From Candidatus Methanofastidiosia archaeon (lineage in GTDB: Archaea > Methanobacteriota_B > Thermococci > Methanofastidiosales > Methanofastidiosaceae): a stretch of 9,334 nt of DNA. Below the pieces are notes generated by a model. It worked only from the letters and a program-made list of their open reading frames with translations. It did no database searches and was not told where the DNA came from. The stretch covers positions 1 to 9,334 of the forward strand of contig PWMA01000017.1 in NCBI GenBank assembly GCA_003558335.1, read 5' to 3'. Made by a program: the position numbers and the translations under genes. Positions 1 to 4,554 of the stretch are shown here, one piece after another; within the stretch, counting starts at the first letter, position 1, and every line of letters starts with the position of its first letter.

Positions 1-105
1 TATATAATTATGAGAAAAATATAATAAAAATTGAGAAAAATACATATTATTAATAACTAATTCTTAATATATCTAAAATTAATTAATCATTAGTGTTATC
101 TAAAA

Positions 106-119
106 TTTCAATATTGAAA
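106..119. promoter_or_regulatory. Perfect 14-bp palindrome upstream of the repeat-protein gene
   Basis: TTTCAATATTGAAA is its own reverse complement. It lies 46 bp before the start codon of the pentapeptide-repeat gene, in a 165-bp AT-rich stretch with no credible gene. The same stretch has an 11-bp direct repeat TATCTAAAATT at 70-80 and 98-108, and another, TGAGAAAAATA, at 11-21 and 32-42. The palindrome could bind a dimeric regulator or be the stem of an upstream terminator. Chance is a real possibility at this base composition. Confidence 0.3.
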
Positions 120-128
120 AGAAAAACT

Positions 129-152
129 ATTTATTTGTTACTAACAATAAAT
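129..152 (+). promoter_or_regulatory. Near-perfect inverted repeat just before the SD of the repeat-protein gene
   Basis: ATTTATTTGTTA (129-140) and TAACAATAAAT (142-152) are complementary around a single central C, with one extra T in the left arm. The SD sequence GGGGT (157-161) follows five bases later and the ATG is at 166. With almost no loop, it is more plausible as a DNA operator or cruciform than as an RNA hairpin. The left arm contains TATTTATT (128-135 region), which could also serve as a weak TATA box. Confidence 0.3.
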
Positions 153-165
153 AATCTGGGGTAAA

Positions 166-789
166 ATGACCAAAAATAGATACGGTTTTGATTTACGAGG
201 CATACATAAAAAAACAGGCACAATGTATGATGAAAATGGATTTGACAAAAACGGCATCCACAAGAAAACTAAACACAAATACGATCTAGAAGGTTACAAT
301 AGGGACGGATTCAACGTTTCTGGATATGACAGAAAAGGTTTTGATCTAGTTGGATTTGACAAAGATGGCTACAACAAAGAAGGGTACAATAGAAAGGGAT
401 TTGATAGAAAAGGTGTCCATAAAGACACAAAAAGTAGATACGATCTAAAAGGTTTTGACCAGCTTGGATACAATAAAGACGGGTTTGATAGGAAAGGTGT
501 ACATTCAGAAACTCTAAATAAGTTTGATCCAGAGGGATATAATTCAGATGGTTATGATGTAAGGGGATTTGACAGAAACGGCATACATATATTAACATGG
601 GACAGATTTGATCTATTAGGTATGGATAAAGACGGAAACAAGATAGCAACTAAAACTGAAAACCTCTCCAAAATAGTGGGCTCTAAAGAGCCAAAGAAAA
701 GACAGACAGTAGCACAAAAAAGGACAAAAAAGAGTAAAAGAACTCCTAAAAGAAAAAGAGGGCAAGAAGTAATCGATAAGTTTTTCTAA
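166..789 (+). CDS. Tandem pentapeptide [F/Y][D/N]xxG repeat protein with basic C-terminal tail
   Basis: I do not recognise a named function. Residues 8-157 are almost entirely five-residue units of the form [F/Y][D/N]xxG (e.g. FDRKG, YNKEG). They are grouped in blocks, and five of the blocks end in an octet beginning IH or VH and carrying a Thr at position 5 (starting at residues 13, 31, 84, 112 and 140). The blocks hold 1, 2, 9, 4, 4 and 2 units. Residues 177-198 contain 13 Lys/Arg in 22, which suggests nucleic-acid or polyanion binding. There are no Cys, no signal peptide and no membrane segment. The ATG at 166 has SD GGGGT at 157-161. Upstream is AT-rich DNA with palindromes; downstream is a 119-bp gap. 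Similar [F/Y][D/N]xxG tandem proteins occur sporadically in microbes, as I recall them. The Asp-rich turns might bind cations, but no canonical EF-hand is seen. Coding status is secure; function is unknown. Confidence 0.85.
   Translation: MTKNRYGFDLRGIHKKTGTMYDENGFDKNGIHKKTKHKYDLEGYNRDGFNVSGYDRKGFDLVGFDKDGYNKEGYNRKGFDRKGVHKDTKSRYDLKGFDQLGYNKDGFDRKGVHSETLNKFDPEGYNSDGYDVRGFDRNGIHILTWDRFDLLGMDKDGNKIATKTENLSKIVGSKEPKKRQTVAQKRTKKSKRTPKRKRGQEVIDKFF
187..636 (+). repeat. In-gene 15-bp-period tandem repeat region (22 pentapeptide units, 5 octet caps)
   Basis: The DNA coding for residues 8-157 repeats with a 15-bp period, interrupted by 24-bp segments coding for the IH/VH octets. Nucleotide similarity is highest between the end of the nine-unit block (about 400-423) and the end of the next block (about 484-507), 84 bp apart, where both encode FDRKGVH with few differences. 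This suggests growth by unequal recombination or slippage in whole 15-bp units, which keeps the reading frame. Confidence 0.8.
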
Positions 790-864
790 GCCTAAACCCT
801 ATTTTAAAAAACTAATCCACAACAATTATAAAGCGTTCTCTAGACTTTACTATCAAGGCAATAA

Positions 865-872
865 CTTATATT
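865..872 (+). promoter_or_regulatory. Candidate TATA box for the DUF357-UPF0212 operon
   Basis: CTTATATT would place the start of transcription near 893-895, giving a short leader that still contains the SD GGGGAGA (897-903). A second candidate, TTATAAAG at 826-833, would give a longer leader. The assignment rests on spacing alone. Confidence 0.35.
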
Positions 873-908
873 GGCCAAAAATTTGCGAGAGAAAAAGGGG
901 AGATTTTT

Positions 909-1205
909 TTGAGAGAGATTAGTGATGAAAAACTTACAAAATACTTTGATATAGCAAAAAATGCATTTGAGGACCTTAAAGTCCACCCACCTAAAGGGTC
1001 TCACATGGAAAGGGTGGCAAAAGACTATCTTGATATGGCCAAAAGATACTACGAAGATGCAAAGTATTTCAGAGAAAAGGAGGACTACGTGACAGCTTTT
1101 GCTTCTCTAAACTACCTTCACGGCTACCTAGATGCCGGTGCTAGGCTTGGCGTATTCAAAGTTTCAACAACAGAGTATTTTGCTTTTGAAGAGGAAAAGG
1201 GGTGA
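909..1205 (+). CDS. DUF357 family protein
   Basis: This 98-residue, all-helical, strongly charged protein matches what I know of the archaeal DUF357 family (small proteins of about 90 residues). The most diagnostic stretch is residues 50-83: an acidic/aromatic helix (DAKYFREKEDY), then AFASLNYLHGYLDAG and RLGVF. Family function is unknown; the shape suggests a helical bundle that could bind another protein or RNA. There is no signal peptide, membrane segment or metal motif. The TTG start at 909 is chosen because GGGGAGA lies at 897-903 and no ATG or GTG sits at a suitable place. It is followed after 4 bp by the UPF0212 gene, whose SD lies in this gene's last codons, so the two are almost certainly co-transcribed and translationally coupled. 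Confidence 0.85.
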   Translation: MREISDEKLTKYFDIAKNAFEDLKVHPPKGSHMERVAKDYLDMAKRYYEDAKYFREKEDYVTAFASLNYLHGYLDAGARLGVFKVSTTEYFAFEEEKG

Positions 1206-1209
1206 TTAG

Positions 1210-1575
1210 TTGGATTACAAAGTTACACTTGAAGTTCCAATTATTGTGAGAGATATAAAAGATGGTGAAGATGCGATAAAGGTTGCCATGTCAAATGTTA
1301 TTAAAAAGCTTAAAGCAAGTAAGTTAGAGTATGTAAAGGTTGAGATAGGTATGTCACAATGTCCTAAATGCGGCGATTATTTTGAGAGTTCATTTTTTGT
1401 GGGGGATGTGTCCCTTGTGGGGGTATATTTAACGCTAGATATATTCAACGCTGAAAACATTAAGCACGCTGAAAACATAGCAAAGTCTGTCGTGGGAAAG
1501 GCACTAAAGGACATCCCTTTCAAAACATTTGAAATAAAAGAGAGGGTAGAAAAGGTTAGAAAGAAGCGTCGATGA
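1210..1575 (+). CDS. UPF0212 (DUF555) family protein
   Basis: This 121-residue cytoplasmic protein belongs to the archaeal UPF0212/DUF555 family, whose function is not established. Family signatures are the N-terminal YKVTLEVPIIVRDI, a single CPKCG knuckle at residues 51-55, a hydrophobic GVYLTLDIFNAEN segment (71-83), and HAENIAKSVVGKALKDIP (86-103). One Cys pair could bind a metal only in a dimer or with other ligands. The C-terminus is extended and basic (ERVEKVRKKRR), which is atypical compared with the acidic ends I recall for this family. The TTG start has a strong SD, GGGGTGAT, three bases upstream. It is the second gene of the DUF357 operon. Its last 20 bp overlap the convergent radB end, including both stop codons. 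Confidence 0.88.
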   Translation: MDYKVTLEVPIIVRDIKDGEDAIKVAMSNVIKKLKASKLEYVKVEIGMSQCPKCGDYFESSFFVGDVSLVGVYLTLDIFNAENIKHAENIAKSVVGKALKDIPFKTFEIKERVEKVRKKRR

Positions 1576-2215
1576 TTCCAGGGTCTCCTATATCATAAAA
1601 AACAGCTTCTCCCTCTTTTTTGTAGGGGTGTCTTACTAAAGTTGCCTTTCTTTTATTCTCTTCATCTTTTTCTAGTTTAACTATAAGTTTTGACCAGTAT
1701 TTTAATACATCTCCGCCAACAGGTATTTTTTCTTTTCCTCCTGTAACGTCATCATAAACTTGATTTGTAATCAAAAGCGGTATGTTAAAATCTCTGGCAA
1801 TCCTTGATAGGACCAATAGATCATTTCCAAGCTGCCTAGAAAGCTCTGTTCTTTTTTTTCGATCATGACCTTCAAGCCTATATAGGGACACTAAAGAATC
1901 AACACACACAAAACCTATTCTAGAGCTCATTATCTTTTCAAGTTTTAATAAGGTTTCTTCTTGGGATTTAAAGTCTCTTGGTTGAAAAACAATTATATTT
2001 TCAAGATTTTTAACCCCCATAAGTGACATCCTTGTTGGAGAAAATCCGCCTTCTGTATCAATAAATACAGATTTCTTCCCCCTCAATAATGAATACTTGC
2101 AACACATTAGGCAAAGGGTAGTCTTTCCTGTTGCATGCTCTCCATAAACTTGGGAGATTATACCTTCTGGGATACCATCTATCAGTAGATCTAAAGGATT
2201 TCCTCCAAACTTTAT
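1556..2215 (-). CDS. radB: RadB, RecA/RadA-family recombination protein (ATA start)
   Basis: RadB is the euryarchaeal RadA paralogue, a short RecA-fold ATPase thought to assist RadA and Holliday-junction processing. In the extended frame, Walker A is GEHATGKT (residues 25-32), preceded by NPLDLLIDGIPEGIISQVY. Walker B ends FVCVD (D106). LLITNQVYDD and GGDVLKYWSKLIVKLE follow, as in RadA/RadB cores. Starting at the first ATG (2107-2105) would give 183 residues and delete Walker A. No ATG, GTG or TTG occurs between that codon and the upstream in-frame stop at 2242-2240. The ATA at 2215-2213 gives 219 residues, about normal for RadB, and sits three bases after AAGGTGAT, the same spacing as other genes here. 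I infer ATA initiation, or an ATG-to-ATA change. Its 3' end overlaps UPF0212 by 20 bp. Confidence 0.85.
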   Translation of the reverse strand: MKFGGNPLDLLIDGIPEGIISQVYGEHATGKTTLCLMCCKYSLLRGKKSVFIDTEGGFSPTRMSLMGVKNLENIIVFQPRDFKSQEETLLKLEKIMSSRIGFVCVDSLVSLYRLEGHDRKKRTELSRQLGNDLLVLSRIARDFNIPLLITNQVYDDVTGGKEKIPVGGDVLKYWSKLIVKLEKDEENKRKATLVRHPYKKEGEAVFYDIGDPGIIDASF

Positions 2216-2226
2216 ACAATCACCTT
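2213..2226 (-). promoter_or_regulatory. RBS that decides the radB start: AAGGTGAT, 3 nt, ATA
   Basis: On the minus strand AAGGTGAT (2226-2219) is followed by TGT and ATA (2215-2213). The arrangement (G)GTGAT-N3-start recurs for UPF0212 (TTG at 1210), ferritin (ATG at 8736) and rubrerythrin (ATG at 9270). This makes ATA the best-placed start for radB. Confidence 0.65.
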
Positions 2227-2253
2227 GAAACTGTATCGACTAACTTAAAGAGA

Positions 2254-2261
2254 TTTATAAA
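2254..2261 (-). promoter_or_regulatory. Candidate radB TATA box
   Basis: TTTATAAA (self-complementary) predicts transcription starting near 2232 on the minus strand. That is downstream of the in-frame stop at 2242-2240 and upstream of the SD, leaving a leader of about 16 nt before the ATA. The location independently limits the radB start to the region of 2215. Confidence 0.5.
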
Positions 2262-2314
2262 TTATATTGAAACAATCTATCAATTAAGAAACTCTATATT
2301 TTAACATAGAAAAT

Positions 2315-2324
2315 CTTTTATATG
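2315..2324 (+). promoter_or_regulatory. tRNA-Val TATA box
   Basis: CTTTTATATG is centred about 26 bp upstream of the first base of the mature tRNA, the normal archaeal TATA-to-start distance. It is preceded by an A-rich stretch (GAAAAT) consistent with a BRE. The transcript probably starts within a few bases of the tRNA 5' end. Confidence 0.65.
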
Positions 2325-2344
2325 TTTAATCTAGTTTTGAATAG

Positions 2345-2421
2345 GGGCCCGTGGTCTAGTTGGTTATGACGTCGCCTTGACACGGCGGAGTTCCTGAGTT
2401 CAAATCTCAGCGGGCCCACCA
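2345..2421 (+). tRNA. tRNA-Val (GAC)
   Basis: A complete cloverleaf can be drawn. The acceptor stem GGGCCCG/CGGGCCC has 7 G-C pairs; T8 G9; the D-arm closes with GTC/GAC around AGTTGG. The anticodon stem TCGCC/GGCGG has one T-G pair, and its loop TTGACAC reads GAC (Val) at positions 34-36. The T-arm is CTGAG-TTCAAAT-CTCAG. The discriminator is A and CCA is encoded. There is no intron. The gene has its own TATA box upstream and a T-run just after it, with ogg starting 19 bp downstream. Confidence 0.96.
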
Positions 2422-2423
2422 TC

Positions 2424-2429
2424 TTTTTT
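2424..2429 (+). terminator. T-run terminator after tRNA-Val
   Basis: Six consecutive T's begin three bases after the encoded CCA, typical of archaeal intrinsic termination. Because ogg starts at 2441 and I see no separate TATA box between, incomplete termination here may supply the ogg transcript. Confidence 0.5.
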
Positions 2430-2440
2430 AACGTGAATAT

Positions 2441-3103
2441 ATGGAAAGTTGTTATAACAGAGAAATCGTTTCAGATGTATTGAATATCTACTCCTCTATA
2501 AAAAACGAGATAGAGATTCGTCTAGATGAGTTTGCAGAGATTTGGGAAAATGAGTCTGAAGAAAATCTTTTTTCTGAGCTAGCTTTTTGTATTTTAACGC
2601 CTCAATCTAAAGCAAAGATGTGTTGGGATTCAATTTGTACCCTTAAGGAAAAAAATGTATTGATTGGCGGAAGTGAAAAGGAAGTTTTAGAGTGCCTTTA
2701 TGGTGTGAGATTTAAGTATAAAAAAGCAAGGTATGTAGTAGAAGTTAGAGAAGTTTTCAAAAATGGCGACAAAATATCAGTTAGAGAAAAAATAGATAAG
2801 AATACGTCTCCTTTTGAAGCCCGGGAGTGGTTAGTCAAAAATGTCAAAGGAATGGGGCACAAGGAGGCAAGCCATTTCTTGAGGAATATAGGAAAGGGAA
2901 GAGACCTTGCAATTCTAGATAGGCATATATTAAAAAATTTAGAGTTGATAGGTGTAATAGAAAAAATACCTGAATCTTTGACTCCTTCTAAATATATCGA
3001 GTTAGAAAAAACTATGAGAAACTTTTCAAGTGAAATTGAGATACCACTTGATCATCTAGATATTGTTTTGTGGTATAAAGAAACAGAAGAAATATTCAAA
3101 TAA
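2441..3103 (+). CDS. ogg: Archaeal 8-oxoguanine DNA glycosylase/AP lyase (Ogg2 family)
   Basis: A bifunctional base-excision repair enzyme: it removes 8-oxoguanine and cuts the strand at the abasic site by beta-elimination. The 220 residues match the compact archaeal Ogg2 family. Residues 45-59 (FSELAFCILTPQSKA) form the usual N-terminal helical motif. The helix-hairpin-helix VKGMGHKEASHFLRN (135-149) carries the likely Schiff-base Lys141, and LAILDRHILKNL (157-168) carries the catalytic Asp160. The spacing between the two is 19 residues, one more than I recall for the Methanocaldococcus enzyme. The ATG at 2441 lies 19 bp after the tRNA; the upstream GTGA is a weak SD. Expression may depend on readthrough from the tRNA promoter. 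A DNA-repair role would complement the oxygen-defence genes further right, though they are not in one operon. Confidence 0.93.
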   Translation: MESCYNREIVSDVLNIYSSIKNEIEIRLDEFAEIWENESEENLFSELAFCILTPQSKAKMCWDSICTLKEKNVLIGGSEKEVLECLYGVRFKYKKARYVVEVREVFKNGDKISVREKIDKNTSPFEAREWLVKNVKGMGHKEASHFLRNIGKGRDLAILDRHILKNLELIGVIEKIPESLTPSKYIELEKTMRNFSSEIEIPLDHLDIVLWYKETEEIFK

Positions 3104-3126
3104 AAAAATTAAAAAATAAAAAATTA
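3102..3126 (-). terminator. Poly-T terminator of the opuAC transcript
   Basis: Read on the minus strand this segment is almost all T (three runs of 6-7 T broken by A), beginning about 7 bases after the opuAC stop codon. It sits between the convergent ends of ogg and opuAC. On the plus strand it is A-rich and is not an obvious terminator for ogg. Confidence 0.6.
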
Positions 3127-3132
3127 TGGATT

Positions 3133-4017
3133 TTATGTTGTCCATTCTATAACTTTGTCTGGATTGTCATTTACCCATTCTTCTGCGATCTCTCTAGGAT
3201 CTCTTCCTAGGTCAGCATATTGATATATCCATTCGCTCTGTGTTTCTGGAGATATCTGGAATTTCTGTAAGAATGCGTAAGCTGCAGGGTGATCTTCGTC
3301 TAGCCCTAGTCTAGCAACAGTCCATACTTCACCTTCTTCATATACATCTAGAGGATCGTCTAGCTCTACAATGTCAAATACTATAAAGGCAGAGTGTGGT
3401 TTCCATTTTGGTATTACTATCCACTCGCCTGCTTCAATGGCTGCATCTAGCTCAGCTAATTGAGCTGGTGCACTGCTTGATACAAGAGTCCAGTCGTCTA
3501 GACCATAAGCGTCTATAGCTGCCTCGGTCTTAATCATTATTCCTGCTCCGGGCTCAATTCCGACTATTCTTCTATCAAATTCGTCTGCATAATCTGGTAA
3601 GTCATCTATAGACTGTACTCCTGCCTCATAAACATATCGTGGAACAACAAGTCCATCCCAAGTCAATGGCATGTTTATATGGACCAAATCTAGTCTGTCT
3701 CCAAACTCATCTATATATGGGGTGTGGAGACCTGGTAGCCATGAAGCTAACAGTACATCTATATTGCCCTCTGCCATTTCACCGTAGACTATACCTACAT
3801 CCAATGATGATCCTACAGTCTCATAGCCCATTCCTTCCAGAATTACTCTAGCTACTTCTGTCTTTACAGTAACTCCTGGCCAGGGTGGAAGACCGAATTC
3901 TATCGTTCCTTCGGGTTCCCACTCTTCCATCTGCCCAATACATCCAGTGTTTAGCACAACTGCTAATACTAAAAATATTGTGCCTATACTAATTAAACTT
4001 TTTTTAGATTTTAACAC
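3133..4017 (-). CDS. opuAC: Glycine betaine/proline-type ABC transporter substrate-binding lipoprotein
   Basis: Extracellular solute-binding protein of the OpuAC/ProX family, delivering glycine betaine or a related quaternary amine to the permease. The 294 residues begin with a lipoprotein signal: basic MLKSKK, hydrophobic stretch 8-22, and lipobox LNTGC with Cys26 as the anchor. The mature part has the family features FGLPPWPG (W46), LLASWLPG (W93), a Trp at 120, GIEPGAGIM (153-161) and IPKWKP (W205); the Trp residues are good candidates for the aromatic cage around the quaternary amine. The GTG start at 4017 has a near-perfect SD, GGAGGTG (4030-4024). It has its own promoter, separate from the ATPase-permease operon, and is divergent from the HTH gene, which fits higher expression of the binding component. 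The exact substrate (betaine, choline, carnitine, proline betaine) cannot be read from sequence. Confidence 0.92.
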   Translation of the reverse strand: MLKSKKSLISIGTIFLVLAVVLNTGCIGQMEEWEPEGTIEFGLPPWPGVTVKTEVARVILEGMGYETVGSSLDVGIVYGEMAEGNIDVLLASWLPGLHTPYIDEFGDRLDLVHINMPLTWDGLVVPRYVYEAGVQSIDDLPDYADEFDRRIVGIEPGAGIMIKTEAAIDAYGLDDWTLVSSSAPAQLAELDAAIEAGEWIVIPKWKPHSAFIVFDIVELDDPLDVYEEGEVWTVARLGLDEDHPAAYAFLQKFQISPETQSEWIYQYADLGRDPREIAEEWVNDNPDKVIEWTT

Positions 4018-4040
4018 TAATTACACCTCCAAATTTAGTG
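4015..4040 (-). promoter_or_regulatory. Possible start-site hairpin in the opuAC mRNA with SD in the loop
   Basis: On the minus strand CACTAA (4040-4035) and TTAGTG (4020-4015) can pair. The 14-nt loop contains the whole SD GGAGGTG, and the second arm ends with the GTG start codon. The predicted mRNA 5' end (near 4042) lies at the base of the stem. The stem is short and AT-rich, so it may be weak or accidental. Confidence 0.3.
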
Positions 4041-4064
4041 ATTAATTCTATTTTAGATTTAATA

Positions 4065-4077
4065 GTATAAAAGGTTT
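4065..4077 (-). promoter_or_regulatory. opuAC promoter (BRE-like AAACC + TATA)
   Basis: On the minus strand the element reads AAACCTTTTATAC. The TATA part is centred near 4068, predicting transcription from about 4042 and a leader of about 25 nt that carries the strong SD. It is the left arm of the symmetric divergent promoter region. Confidence 0.6.
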
Positions 4078-4106
4078 ACGGGCACAAAAATAGTGCAAAA
4101 CCTTTT
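4069..4106. promoter_or_regulatory. Symmetric divergent promoter/operator between opuAC and the HTH gene
   Basis: AAAAGGTTT (4069-4077) and its complement AAACCTTTT (4098-4106) flank a second inverted repeat, GCAC-N7-GTGC (4082-4085 and 4093-4096). The outer arms overlap the TATA/BRE regions of the two divergent genes, and the inner one lies between them. This is the expected geometry for an operator through which one regulator could control both genes. The neighbouring HTH protein is the obvious candidate. The binding itself is inferred. Confidence 0.45.
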
Positions 4107-4110
4107 TAAC
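4098..4110 (+). promoter_or_regulatory. Promoter of the HTH gene (AAACC + TATA)
   Basis: AAACCTTTTTAAC mirrors the opuAC promoter. With a TATA centre near 4106, transcription would begin at about 4132, the A of the ATG, so this mRNA is probably leaderless. This agrees with the absence of any SD before 4132. Confidence 0.5.
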
Positions 4111-4131
4111 TTATGAAAGATTATTAGTAAT

Positions 4132-4548
4132 ATGTCTAAAAAAAAGACATATAATATTAAAAAAAATATGTCAATTGACGAATTAAATAACACAATTCAT
4201 GCATTAGAAAAACAGGCTAAACTTTTGCAGAGATTATACTTTATTAGATTTTTATATAAAGGTATGAAGGTGGAAGACGCTTCAAAACGTGTTGGTATAA
4301 CTAAAGTTACAGGCTATCGATGGCTTAAAATATGGAATGAAAAGGGTCAAATGCACTTAATGCCAAATTTTAAAGGCGGTAGAAAACCTAAGCTTGATCA
4401 ATTTAAAAGAGATGAAGTAAAAGAAATGATAAAAAATTTAGAATTAAAAAAAAGTAGGGAAGTCCAAAAATTTATACAGAATGAGTATGGAATCGATTAC
4501 TCTTTGTGGCAAGTTAGGAGAATTTTAAATTCTTTTAAAAAAGAATAA
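4132..4548 (+). CDS. IS630-transposase-like helix-turn-helix protein, probable local regulator
   Basis: 138 residues with two DNA-binding segments in the order seen at the N-terminus of IS630-type transposases. The first helix-turn-helix is residues 45-70 (EDASKRVGITKVTGYRWLKIW), then a basic linker with GGRKPKL (82-88), and a second winged-helix-like segment at 104-135 (SREVQKFIQNEYGIDYSLWQVRRIL). No DDE catalytic domain follows: the next gene ends 6 bp away on the other strand, and I see no terminal inverted repeats. It lies inverted between the permease and binding-protein genes of the betaine transporter and shares a symmetric divergent promoter with opuAC. A domesticated transcriptional regulator of the transporter is the best inference; a truncated transposase remnant is the alternative. 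There is no SD, so translation is probably leaderless. Confidence 0.75.
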   Translation: MSKKKTYNIKKNMSIDELNNTIHALEKQAKLLQRLYFIRFLYKGMKVEDASKRVGITKVTGYRWLKIWNEKGQMHLMPNFKGGRKPKLDQFKRDEVKEMIKNLELKKSREVQKFIQNEYGIDYSLWQVRRILNSFKKE

Positions 4549-4554
4549 AAAATA

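Noticed and set aside
187..636. CRISPR-like or minisatellite array
   Set aside because: The period is 15 bp, an exact codon multiple, with degenerate third positions and conserved amino acids; it is coding repeat, not repeat-spacer DNA.
311..649. Minus-strand open frame opposite the repeat-protein gene
   Set aside because: It is a by-product of the 15-bp repeat periodicity on the other strand, is Cys/Tyr/Leu-rich with no recognisable domain, and lacks an SD.
921..927. GTGATGA as a box C of a C/D guide RNA
   Set aside because: It lies inside the DUF357 coding sequence, and I find no suitably spaced D box with internal C'/D' boxes.
1556..2107. Minus-strand 183-residue frame starting at the first ATG as the complete RadB
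   Set aside because: It would omit Walker A (GEHATGKT) and the preceding conserved NPLDLLIDGIPEG, both of which are intact in the same frame immediately upstream.
3639..3851. Plus-strand open frame within opuAC
   Set aside because: It is antisense to the conserved core of the binding protein, and its composition and lack of an SD mark it as a shadow.
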